In this document: positions 56,309-64,000 of the stretch, in pieces
How positions within the stretch are numbered: the first letter of the stretch is position 1
Layout of the letters: each line of letters starts with the position of its first letter
From: an uncultured Bacteroidales bacterium
Lineage (GTDB): Bacteria > Bacteroidota > Bacteroidia > Bacteroidales > UBA932
Direction of reading: 5' to 3'
NCBI GenBank assembly: GCA_949294195.1
Contig: CASFGK010000026.1
Location: 1-64,000 of the forward strand
Length of the DNA stretch: 64,000 nucleotides
Notes under the pieces: generated by a model
Told to the model about the DNA's origin: nothing
Databases searched by the model: none
Seen by the model: the letters and a program-made list of their open reading frames with translations, nothing else
Program-made: the position numbers and the translations under genes

Positions 56309-56959
56309 CTATAATTCTGCTATAATAGTTTCGCAGGCTCTGACCTCATCTCCGATCTTTACTTTTATGTCTGCATCAACCGGCAGATACATGTCAATCC
56401 TGGAGCCGAACTTTATTATTCCACATTGGGAACCGCGCTCACTTGTGTTCCCTACTTTTGCATAGCATACTATTCTCCTGGCAAATGTGCCGGCAAGCTG
56501 CTTGAAAAAGACTTCTCCGTACATGTTCTTCACAGCCACTGAAGTATGCTCGTTAAGTTCCGAGGCCTTCGGGAGAAACGCCAGAAGATATTTCCCCGGA
56601 TGATATTTATAATATGTTATTTCCCCTGAAATCGGCCAGAAATTGACATGGACATTGAAGAAATCCATATAGACCGATACCTGTATGCATTCTCCTTTTA
56701 TGTATTCGTTTTCGTAAACCTTGTCTATTATCACTACTTCACCGTCGGCGACAGATGTCACAGCCCTTTCGCTTGCCGCGACATCACGGTCCGGTACTCT
56801 GAAAAAGTACATGACAAATCCCATGAAAAAAATAAAGGCCCCTGCAAGCGGATATGAGACAAATACGCAATTGATAAAATGGAGTACAATATAGATCATC
56901 AGGGCACAGAATGCCCAAATGCACAATATAGTCCCTCTGCCAGCTCTATGGATAGTCAT
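56309..56959 (-). CDS. psd: Phosphatidylserine decarboxylase, Psd-B type
   Basis: 216 residues. It makes phosphatidylethanolamine. One or two N-terminal helices (about 11-50), then the beta-rich catalytic region with VHVNFWPISGEI and the self-cleavage site KFGSRIDMYLP (Gly-Ser, about 186), whose Ser becomes the pyruvoyl group. This short form is typical of Bacteroidota. It lies downstream of cdsA on the same strand, giving two steps of phospholipid synthesis in one cluster. Confidence 0.92.
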   Translation of the reverse strand: MTIHRAGRGTILCIWAFCALMIYIVLHFINCVFVSYPLAGAFIFFMGFVMYFFRVPDRDVAASERAVTSVADGEVVIIDKVYENEYIKGECIQVSVYMDFFNVHVNFWPISGEITYYKYHPGKYLLAFLPKASELNEHTSVAVKNMYGEVFFKQLAGTFARRIVCYAKVGNTSERGSQCGIIKFGSRIDMYLPVDADIKVKIGDEVRACETIIAEL

Positions 56960-57020
56960 GATTCCGCTATAAGATTTTCCGCTGCAAATTTATAAAATTT
57001 CCATTATTGTACCATGTTCC

Positions 57021-57872
57021 CTACCACAGAATATTGTGAACCAGAAGATAAATGACACCGATCGGAATAGCAAACAGAGTACTGTCGAACCTGTCCAGCA
57101 TGCCTCCGTGTCCCGGGATGAAGTTTCCAGAATCCTTAAGCGCATAATGACGCTTCCACTGGGATTCGACAAGATCTCCGTATACTCCGGAAATATTCAT
57201 GAGAACGGCAAGTGCAACGCAGTTCATTACACTGTAAGTCTGCGGGAATATGCCCGAGTAGAAAAGTACGAGGGCCACTATTACGGACATTGCGAAACCT
57301 CCCCAGAATCCGATCCAGGATTTCTTCGGAGATATTTCCGGGAAAAGTTTTTTCCCGAACTTCTGTCCCAGAGCCATGCCGAACAGGTAGGCCCCGACAT
57401 CTGACGCCCAGATAATTATATAGAAGCATAGCAACAACCGGCCGGAATAGATCCCGTCAGGAGAGAATACTGCAAAATTTGAAAGTGTCATCGGTACGGC
57501 AATATAAAGAATAGCCGTATACAGGTTGGCAAATTTGCCGAAATCAGTCTTGTCCTTGACATACAGGGAGTTTATCATTACGATAAAAATCGGTATTACA
57601 GCGAGAATCACCAGTCGTCCCGGAAAGTTCCAGACATTTCCCCTGTACAGGAAAGTAAGCATGAAAAGAGTCACGCCGGCAAAAATGGCCAATGCTCTGG
57701 AAAAACGGTATTCGTTCCCCATTGTCATCTTGAAGAACTCATGCATCATCACCACCATGATGAAAACCATCAATGCCGCAAAAAGATATTTGTTCAGGAG
57801 CAGTCCTGCCATCATGACAATGACAAAGCCTGCTCCTGAAAGTGTTCTGATGATAAGATTCTTATATTTCAT
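57021..57872 (-). CDS. cdsA: Phosphatidate cytidylyltransferase
   Basis: 283 residues with about seven helices. It makes CDP-diacylglycerol from phosphatidate and CTP. Family signature: SDVGAYLFGMALGQKFGK...ISPKKSWIGFWGG (about 155-195) and HGGMLDRFDSTLFAIP near the C-terminus (about 255-270). The start lies inside the end of ftsH, an 11-base overlap, so translation is coupled. Confidence 0.95.
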   Translation of the reverse strand: MKYKNLIIRTLSGAGFVIVMMAGLLLNKYLFAALMVFIMVVMMHEFFKMTMGNEYRFSRALAIFAGVTLFMLTFLYRGNVWNFPGRLVILAVIPIFIVMINSLYVKDKTDFGKFANLYTAILYIAVPMTLSNFAVFSPDGIYSGRLLLCFYIIIWASDVGAYLFGMALGQKFGKKLFPEISPKKSWIGFWGGFAMSVIVALVLFYSGIFPQTYSVMNCVALAVLMNISGVYGDLVESQWKRHYALKDSGNFIPGHGGMLDRFDSTLFAIPIGVIYLLVHNILW

Positions 57873-59883
57873 CTGTATGAGCTTCTTCTATTGCCTCCGG
57901 AGTATCTTTGCGGCTCATATCTTCTTTCTGATCCGCCTGTTCCTCCCTGTTTTTCCAAGGCCTTGGTCCGAAAATCCTCTCCAAGTCGTCTGCAAATATA
58001 ACTTCTTTTTCGAGAAGCAATGCAGCAAGCTGTTCAAATCCTTCCTTGTGATCCATCAGAAGCTTGTATGTCCTGTCATGGATAAAACTTATAAGATCCT
58101 TGACTTCCTGGTCGATAGCTTCGGCTGTCTTTTCACTGTAAGGCTTTGAGAGGTCGTAGCCTCTTGACCCTGTAGAGTCATAGAATGACACTGTACCTAC
58201 TTTTTCGCTCATGCCATAATATGTTACCATGGCATATGCCGTTTTTGTCAGACGCTCAAGATCGTTAAGTGCGCCGGTGGAAGGCTGTCCATTCACGATT
58301 TCTTCGGCAACACGGCCTCCGAGGAGCGCACACATCTCATCGACAAGCTGCTCCTTTGTCTCAAGTTTCCTTTCCTCAGGCAAGTACCAGGCGGCACCGA
58401 GAGCCTGCCCGCGGGGAACGATAGTCACTTTAAACAGAGGGTTGGCGTATTTGAGAAACCAGCTTACTGTTGCATGTCCGGCTTCATGATGTGCAATGGA
58501 ACGTTTTTCTTCAGGTGTAATTATCATTGTCTTACGTTCAAGACCTCCTACAATCCTGTCGACTGCGTCCAGAAAATCCTGTTTGTCTATGATTTTTTTG
58601 TTCCTTCTGGCTGCGGTCAGTGCCGCCTCATTGCAAACATTGGCAATATCGGCCCCGGAAAATCCCGGAGTATGCTTTGCAAGGAAATCCACATCGAAAT
58701 CCGGTTCCAGCTTGAGATTCTTCAGATGGACCTTGAAGATTTCCACCCTTTCTTTCAGGTCCGGAAGATCCACGTGAATCTGACGGTCGAAACGTCCTGC
58801 TCTCAGAAGTGCCTTATCCAGAATGTCTGCCCTGTTGGTCGCGGCAAGAATGATTACACCGGAGTTGGAATCAAAACCATCCATTTCCGTAAGCAACTGA
58901 TTGAGCGTATTTTCCCGTTCGTCGTTAGATGAAAATCCGACATTTTTCCCTCTTGCCCTTCCGACAGCGTCTATTTCATCTATGAATACTATGCAAGGAG
59001 ATTTCTCTTTTGCCTGACGGAAAAGATCCCTGACTCGGGAAGCTCCTACACCAACAAACATCTCCACGAAATCTGAGCCTGAGATGGAAAAGAAAGGTAC
59101 ATTCGCTTCTCCGGCGACAGCTTTTGCAAGGAGGGTCTTACCGGTCCCGGGAGGGCCGACAAGCAGGGCTCCCTTCGGAATCTTGCCTCCAAGCGCTGTA
59201 TATTTTTGGGGATTCTTGAGGAAGTCGACGATTTCCATCACTTCCTCTTTCGCTCCCTCAAGACCTGCAACATCCTTAAAGGATACTTTGATATTTTCTT
59301 TTTCGGCAAGTTTTCCTGTGGACTTGCCCACGTTGAATATTCCGCCAGGTCCGCCTCCTCCATTCATTCCACGATTCATTCCCCTGAACATGAATACCCA
59401 CATCAGAATAAGAAGCAGAGGGAAAAGCATCCATTCGAAAAGTGTGCTCCAGAACTTGCTGTCATTCTCCACCACGACCCTGAATCTGTCTGACTCCGGC
59501 AGAGAGTCGTTCAGCTCCCCAAAAGTCTCTTCAGGATTAAAACTGCCTGATACAAGAAATATGAAATGAGGAGATTTCTTTGGGACAACCCCTCCGAATT
59601 TGTCTGCATATTTCGCAAGCCTGTCAGGTTTTATGGTGACCCGTCCTTCAAAATCGTTTCTTATAAATACTATTTCCTTGACATCTCCGGCCTGTATCTG
59701 TTCCTTGACGTCAGACCATTCGATCTTCTGAGGGTTTGCTCCACCCTGATTGAAGAACATCCATACAATCCCGAGAATAAGGATAATGTAGAACCAAGAA
59801 AAATTGAATGTCATCCGCACCGGTTTTCTCCGCTGCTGGTTATTGCCCCTGTTCGAGGGCCTGTCATTTCCAGAAGTATTCAT
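57862..59883 (-). CDS. ftsH: ATP-dependent zinc metalloprotease FtsH
   Basis: 673 residues, inner-membrane AAA+ protease. Two N-terminal helices (about 28-44 and 140-158) flank a periplasmic domain. The AAA module has GPPGTGKT (Walker A), IDEIDAVGR (Walker B) and the second-region-of-homology arginines in [12 protein letters not shown]. The zinc protease site is HEAGH (about 465-469) with a third ligand in [12 protein letters not shown]. The acidic tail is normal. It is preceded by rsfS and overlaps cdsA. Confidence 0.97.
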   Translation of the reverse strand: MNTSGNDRPSNRGNNQQRRKPVRMTFNFSWFYIILILGIVWMFFNQGGANPQKIEWSDVKEQIQAGDVKEIVFIRNDFEGRVTIKPDRLAKYADKFGGVVPKKSPHFIFLVSGSFNPEETFGELNDSLPESDRFRVVVENDSKFWSTLFEWMLFPLLLILMWVFMFRGMNRGMNGGGGPGGIFNVGKSTGKLAEKENIKVSFKDVAGLEGAKEEVMEIVDFLKNPQKYTALGGKIPKGALLVGPPGTGKTLLAKAVAGEANVPFFSISGSDFVEMFVGVGASRVRDLFRQAKEKSPCIVFIDEIDAVGRARGKNVGFSSNDERENTLNQLLTEMDGFDSNSGVIILAATNRADILDKALLRAGRFDRQIHVDLPDLKERVEIFKVHLKNLKLEPDFDVDFLAKHTPGFSGADIANVCNEAALTAARRNKKIIDKQDFLDAVDRIVGGLERKTMIITPEEKRSIAHHEAGHATVSWFLKYANPLFKVTIVPRGQALGAAWYLPEERKLETKEQLVDEMCALLGGRVAEEIVNGQPSTGALNDLERLTKTAYAMVTYYGMSEKVGTVSFYDSTGSRGYDLSKPYSEKTAEAIDQEVKDLISFIHDRTYKLLMDHKEGFEQLAALLLEKEVIFADDLERIFGPRPWKNREEQADQKEDMSRKDTPEAIEEAHTDEI

Positions 59884-59908
59884 TCCTTATTACAAATTAT
59901 ATGCGGAA

Positions 59909-60265
59909 TTACCGGTTGTCAGAATATTCGGTCCTGTCCGCATCAGCCCACAAATCTTCCAGCCTGTAGAAATCCCTGTACTGGTTCTGGAACACGTGCA
60001 CGACAATATCTCCATAATCGATGATGATCCACAGAGAGTTTTCCCTTCCCTGCGACCTTATGGGCCTGCGGCCGTACTCAATGATCATCTTTTCTTCAAC
60101 GTTGTCTGCAATAGCTGAAACATTGGTGGTAGACTCGGCACTGCATACGATAAAATAGTCAGAGATGGCCGTGCCGATATTTTTCAAGTCAAGGGAAACA
60201 ACTTTCTCCCCTTTTTTCTCAAGCATTGCGTCTGCTATGACATCAAGTTCGCTTTTATGATTCAT
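59909..60265 (-). CDS. rsfS: Ribosomal silencing factor RsfS
   Basis: 118 residues. It binds ribosomal protein L14 and blocks subunit joining when nutrients are short. Blocks: LDLKNIGTAISDYFIVCSA, DNVEEKMI, and SLWIIIDYGDIVVHVFQ with YRLEDLWAD. The ATG at 60265 gives the usual length; an upstream extension crosses the promoter. It is first gene of the rsfS-ftsH-cdsA-psd cluster. Confidence 0.94.
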   Translation of the reverse strand: MNHKSELDVIADAMLEKKGEKVVSLDLKNIGTAISDYFIVCSAESTTNVSAIADNVEEKMIIEYGRRPIRSQGRENSLWIIIDYGDIVVHVFQNQYRDFYRLEDLWADADRTEYSDNR

Positions 60266-60305
60266 ATTTGAATTTTCTACTGTTAAACTTTTAAATTTGC
60301 AGGGG

Positions 60306-60337
60306 CAAATATACGCAGAAGCCGAGAGCAATGCAAA
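60306..60337 (-). promoter_or_regulatory. Promoter of the rsfS-ftsH-cdsA-psd cluster
   Basis: TTTG (60334-60337), exactly 20 bases, TATATTTG (60306-60313) on the minus strand, 41 bases before the rsfS ATG. Confidence 0.85.
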
Positions 60338-60415
60338 TCAAACTCGTTTGAATTTCATAGCCGAGGCGCAACGGTATAATCACTACCCCAAATTTTATAT
60401 ATAAAATCCGTACCA

Positions 60416-61171
60416 ATGAAAAAAATGACAGAAATTATATGGTATGACACTATAGATTCCACTAACAGCCAGGCCAGAAGACTGCTTGAAAGGTTGACTT
60501 CACCTACCGTCATCGCTGCAAGAGAGCAGACGGCAGGACGCGGCCAGAGGGGGAATTCATGGAATAGCGAGCCGGGGAATAACCTTACTTTCAGCCTTGT
60601 CATAAAAAAAGACGGACGGCTTCTTGATAATATTCCGGTTACATGTCAATTTGTCATAAGTGAAGCTGTAGCACTCGGTGTGGCGGATTATCTTGCAACA
60701 GAGGACGTGCCGGTGAAAATCAAGTGGCCCAATGACATATATGCAGGAAATTCAAAAATCTGCGGAATACTTATAGAAAATACCGTGGCGTCAGGGGAAA
60801 TGACAAGCTGTATTGCCGGAGTCGGGCTTAACCTGAATCAGACCGGGTTCCCCTGTGAAATACCCAATCCTGTCTCTCTGACAATGATTACGGGGAGAAA
60901 ATACTGTCTTGAGGATACCCTTGTCAGACTGGTATCATTTATTATTGACCGTCTTGCTTCCATACATGATGACCCGGAAAAACTGAGGCGGGAGTATCTT
61001 GACATCCTGTATAGAAAAGACGAATGCCACAAGTATGTGGACATGAATACGGGAGAGGAATTTGAAGGGTATATCAGAGGTATTTCCGATTCCGCCCGAT
61101 TGCAGGTAGAGATCCGGAACGGGACCGTCAGAGAATATTCCTTTAAGGAGATAGGCTACATTATCGCATAG
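60416..61171 (+). CDS. birA: Biotin--[acetyl-CoA-carboxylase] ligase (BirA, no DNA-binding domain)
   Basis: 251 residues. It attaches biotin to carboxylases. The biotinyl-adenylate loop is GRGQRGNSW (about 39-47), followed by IKWPNDIY with the catalytic Lys and a KICGILIE block. The N-terminal winged helix of E. coli BirA is absent, so it cannot be the repressor. Its last 11 bases overlap the convergent rpe gene. Confidence 0.93.
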   Translation: MKKMTEIIWYDTIDSTNSQARRLLERLTSPTVIAAREQTAGRGQRGNSWNSEPGNNLTFSLVIKKDGRLLDNIPVTCQFVISEAVALGVADYLATEDVPVKIKWPNDIYAGNSKICGILIENTVASGEMTSCIAGVGLNLNQTGFPCEIPNPVSLTMITGRKYCLEDTLVRLVSFIIDRLASIHDDPEKLRREYLDILYRKDECHKYVDMNTGEEFEGYIRGISDSARLQVEIRNGTVREYSFKEIGYIIA

Positions 61172-61799
61172 CCTTGACAGCAGCGGCAGGATCTGCAGCC
61201 TTGAATACGGCACTTCCTGCAACCAGTATGTCCGCTCCCGCCTCAGACAACGCAACGGCATTTGACGGAGACACCCCTCCGTCAACCTCAATTTTCACAT
61301 CAAGACTGCGGGAAACGATTTCTCTTTTCAGTGTCTTCACCCTGCCGTATGTGTCTTCAATGAACTTCTGTCCGCCGAATCCTGCAAAGACAGACATTAT
61401 CAGGACAAAGTCACAGCTGTCCAGATAAGGGAATACTTTCTCCACAGGTACATCCGGATTGAATGCTATCCCCGCCTTTATCCCGAAAGATCGCACAAGT
61501 GTCATGACTTCCACGGGATGTTCCATGGTTTCAAGATGTGCGCTGAGCATGGCCACTCCGGTTTTTGCAAAGCGTTCTACATATTTTTCAGGGTGCGTTA
61601 TCATCAGATGTGCATCCATAGGCTTGTCTGCAACGGATGCGATGGCCTCTACTACAGGAAATCCATAAGATATGTTCGGGACAAATACTCCGTCCATAAT
61701 GTCAAGATGGAAAATGTCCGCGCACGAATTGACCATTTCCACGTCTTTTTCAAGATGGAGAAAATCTGCCGACAACATTGAAGGGGCGATGAGTGCCAT
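61161..61799 (-). CDS. rpe: Ribulose-phosphate 3-epimerase
   Basis: 212 residues, TIM barrel of the pentose phosphate pathway. Motifs: APSMLSADF, HLDIMDGVFVPN (metal-binding His and Asp), MDAHLMI, VFAGFGGQKFIE and EVDGGVSP. The C-terminus carries the phosphate-binding GSAVF. Its 3' end overlaps birA on the other strand. Confidence 0.96.
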   Translation of the reverse strand: MALIAPSMLSADFLHLEKDVEMVNSCADIFHLDIMDGVFVPNISYGFPVVEAIASVADKPMDAHLMITHPEKYVERFAKTGVAMLSAHLETMEHPVEVMTLVRSFGIKAGIAFNPDVPVEKVFPYLDSCDFVLIMSVFAGFGGQKFIEDTYGRVKTLKREIVSRSLDVKIEVDGGVSPSNAVALSEAGADILVAGSAVFKAADPAAAVKAMR

Positions 61800-61810
61800 T
61801 GTGATGGATT

Positions 61811-63250
61811 TTATAGAGTTGAATTGCTATATGTCAGGATAACATCATCAAGAAGAGCGACGAACTTCTCCAGAGACTTCAGATCCAATCTTTCTCCCGG
61901 TGCATGCACTCCCCTTAAGGTCGGACCGAATGATATCATATCAAGATCAGGATATTTGTCAAGGAAAAGTCCGCATTCAAGTCCTGCATGTATTGCCCTT
62001 ACTACCGGGTCAATGGAAAAAAGCCTTCTGTACGAATTTCTGCAGACGTCCAGCAGTGCGGAATCCATTTTCGGCTTCCAGCCAGGATATTCGGATTCGT
62101 GAGACACTTCAGCTCCAGCTATTCTGAAGCATGCCTCTACTTTTGAGGCCGCACTCTGACGTTCTGATGTTACGGATGATCTCTGGCTCGTACCTACCCT
62201 GATTGTTCCGGGACCTGTCATCCGGACGGAGGCCAGATTGGTGGAGGTCTCCACCAGCCCTGGAATATCCATGCTCATGGCAAGTACGCCATGCGGAGCT
62301 GCGAAAAGCGAAGCTATAAGATTCCACGCAACAGATGTCTCTATTGCGGACGAATGCTCTTCATCTACTGTGGATATTTCAACACGGATGTCCGGGTCGG
62401 AAACGGCAAACTCGGCTTTAAGGTCTTTCCCGAAAGCGGCAAATCTGACGGAAGTCTGTTCCGGATTCGGGACTGCAATGACAGCTTCCGCCTCTCTTGC
62501 AATAGCATTCCTTTTATTGCCTCCGTTTATACTGCACAAGTCCAGTCCGTAGGCATATTCACTGTAGAGAAACCTTGCAAGCTGCTGGACGGCATTGCAT
62601 CTCCCTTTATCGATATCATCGCCGCTATGTCCGCCCAGTCCATTGTAAATCTTGATTTTTAACAAATGTGTTATAGACGGTAACTTTTTTGTTTTGTATT
62701 TGAATACTGCGGTAGTATCTATTCCTCCGGCACATCCGATAAAAAGCTCCCCTTCATCTTCCGAATCCAGATTGATCAGGATTTTTCCTGTTATGAAATC
62801 CGGTTTAAGTGCATTTGCGCCGTCAAGTCCCGTTTCTTCCGAAACCGTAAAAAGGCTTTCAATCCTTCCTGTAGCAGCCGGATCCTCGAGCGCAGCAAGG
62901 GCAGCTGCCATTCCTATTCCGCAATCAGCTCCCAAAGTGGTATCCTTTGCAATCATCCACCCGTCTTCTATGACATACTTGATCGGGTCCTTTGAAAAAT
63001 CGTGGCTGACACCGGAATTTTTTTCACAGACCATATCGGAATGACTTTGAAGGACAATGACAGGTGTATTTTCCTTACCCGGAGAAGCTTCCTTGATGAT
63101 CAGTACATTTCCGGCTTCGTCTGTCTTGCACTGCAGCGAATGTGAAGCCGCAAAATTCTGCAGATATGCTATTATCTGCTCTTCATGTCCGGATTCGCGT
63201 GGGACTCTGGTGATTTCCTTGAAAATTTCAAGAACCCTTTCTGATTTCAT
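61811..63250 (-). CDS. pepD: Aminoacyl-histidine dipeptidase (PepD-like, M20)
   Basis: 479 residues. Zinc metallopeptidase of family M20 that hydrolyses Xaa-His and other dipeptides. Metal and catalytic blocks: LQSHSDMVCEKN (about 67-78), TTLGADCGIGMAAALA (about 113-128), SEETGLDGA with the general-base Glu, and a final His in PTLRGVHAPGERLDL. A dimerisation lid is in the middle. It is on the same strand as rpe and dnaA, 11 and 21 bases away from them. Confidence 0.93.
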   Translation of the reverse strand: MKSERVLEIFKEITRVPRESGHEEQIIAYLQNFAASHSLQCKTDEAGNVLIIKEASPGKENTPVIVLQSHSDMVCEKNSGVSHDFSKDPIKYVIEDGWMIAKDTTLGADCGIGMAAALAALEDPAATGRIESLFTVSEETGLDGANALKPDFITGKILINLDSEDEGELFIGCAGGIDTTAVFKYKTKKLPSITHLLKIKIYNGLGGHSGDDIDKGRCNAVQQLARFLYSEYAYGLDLCSINGGNKRNAIAREAEAVIAVPNPEQTSVRFAAFGKDLKAEFAVSDPDIRVEISTVDEEHSSAIETSVAWNLIASLFAAPHGVLAMSMDIPGLVETSTNLASVRMTGPGTIRVGTSQRSSVTSERQSAASKVEACFRIAGAEVSHESEYPGWKPKMDSALLDVCRNSYRRLFSIDPVVRAIHAGLECGLFLDKYPDLDMISFGPTLRGVHAPGERLDLKSLEKFVALLDDVILTYSNSTL

Positions 63251-63271
63251 ATTACCGCAAATATTAACTGC

Positions 63272-64000
63272 CTATCTTGCAGGGACAAGCATCTTTTCTA
63301 TATCTGAAACGTACTGTCTGATACTTTTGTCGATTGTCATAAGGTCAGATACTGTAGTGCAGGCGTGCAGAACGGTCGCGTGGTCCTTGCCGCCCAGCTC
63401 CGCTCCTATGGAGGCCAGTGAACAGTTGATCAGATTCCTGCTCATGTACATGGCTATCTGTCTTGCCTGCACAATCTGGCGCTTTCTGGATTTTGAGAGC
63501 AGTGTATCGCGTGATATGTTGAAGTACTCGCATACTGCCTTCTGGACTTTTTCTATTGTCATGTCGCTTTCCGGTTCTCCCACTATATTTTCCGTAATAT
63601 GCTCTGCCATCTCTACAGTCACTTCCTTGTGTGTGAGAGTAGCATTTGCTATCAAGGAAATCAGAGTCCCTTCAAGCTCCCGGAAATTGGATTTGATGCG
63701 CGTGGCAAGATAGAAAAGCACGTCATCGCTTATGGAAACACCTTCCCTGAAGCTTCTTGACTTGAGCATGGCCAGACGTGTGGAAAAATCAGGCTTGGTA
63801 AGCTCTACGGAGAGCCCCCATTTGAGTCTGGAAAGAAGTCTTTCCTCGAAATTCTGAAGCTCTACAGGAGGTCTGTCCGAAGTGAATATCAACTGCTTTC
63901 CTGACTGATGCAGATGGTTGAATATGTGAAAAAAGGCATTCTGCGTACCAGGAGAGACAAGTTCCTGGATATCATCCACTATAAGGACATCCATTTTCAT
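63272..64000 (-). CDS. dnaA: Chromosomal replication initiator DnaA (C-terminal part)
   Basis: 242 residues are visible; the 5' part lies beyond the right edge. Seen are Walker B LIVDDIQEL at the very start, sensor 1 LIFTSDRPP, the arginine-finger region LLSRLKWGLSVEL, and the DNA-binding domain IV ending with GGKDHATVLHACTTVSDL. The replication origin may lie near this gene but is not visible. Confidence 0.97.
   Translation of the reverse strand: MKMDVLIVDDIQELVSPGTQNAFFHIFNHLHQSGKQLIFTSDRPPVELQNFEERLLSRLKWGLSVELTKPDFSTRLAMLKSRSFREGVSISDDVLFYLATRIKSNFRELEGTLISLIANATLTHKEVTVEMAEHITENIVGEPESDMTIEKVQKAVCEYFNISRDTLLSKSRKRQIVQARQIAMYMSRNLINCSLASIGAELGGKDHATVLHACTTVSDLMTIDKSIRQYVSDIEKMLVPAR

Overview
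The window looks like chromosome from a gut-type anaerobic member of the Bacteroidales. The evidence is: promoters of the Bacteroidota type (TTTG about 20 bases upstream of TAnnTTTG), many SPII lipoproteins and outer-membrane beta-barrels, a DUF5723 protein, a pyrophosphate-type phosphofructokinase, the alanine-racemase-fold arginine decarboxylase typical of Bacteroidota, an FMN-riboswitch riboflavin operon and a CTnDOT-type integrase. I cannot name the genus; a sulfonolipid-making lineage (Rikenellaceae/Odoribacter-like or an uncultured relative) is suggested only by the cysteate synthase. No rRNA, tRNA, CRISPR array or insertion sequence was seen.

Layout. 1-1553: end of an integrated element, with an IntDOT-like integrase running off the left edge and an att-like region. 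1554-2735: acyltransferase. 2812-10141: a seven-gene leftward operon, the most striking part of the window. Read in transcription order it is HdrC-, HdrB-, HdrA-, HdrC- and membrane HdrD/B-like proteins, then cysteate synthase, then an MscS channel. 10220-14455: rlmD, a Na/Pi cotransporter and two small unknown proteins. 14648-18041: a large lipoprotein and a DUF5723 protein. 18124-22564: flavodiiron protein, two outer-membrane proteins, acetyltransferase, pyruvate kinase. 22636-25114: lrgA, lrgB, rarA. 25128-34577: BamA/TamA-like protein, arginine decarboxylase, SpoU methyltransferase, a two-receiver PEP-binding protein, a GH13 amylase. 34746-38622: SGNH hydrolase, PfkB sugar kinase, alpha/beta hydrolase, LytTR regulator, small membrane protein. 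38629-42395: ribD-ribE-ribBA-ribH behind an FMN riboswitch. 42451-44058: TlpA-like lipoprotein and a repeat-rich gene-free stretch. 44059-54852: PPi-PFK, ligA, yihY, relA/spoT, two envelope proteins, ispG. 54853-64000: hemolysin/CorC protein, psd-cdsA-ftsH-rsfS, birA, rpe, pepD and the 3' part of dnaA.

How it may fit together. The Hdr-like gene order C1-B1-A-C2-B2 is that of the sulfur-oxidising sHdr system, whose product is sulfite. Cysteate synthase, encoded next in the same operon, uses sulfite and O-phosphoserine to make L-cysteate, the head-group precursor of sulfonolipids. The last Hdr-like protein has a NarI/DsrM-like membrane part that could pass electrons to or from menaquinone. I therefore propose a membrane-linked sulfur-redox module coupled to sulfonate synthesis. 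The gene order, motifs and tight spacing are seen directly; the coupled function is inference. Most of the rest is housekeeping.
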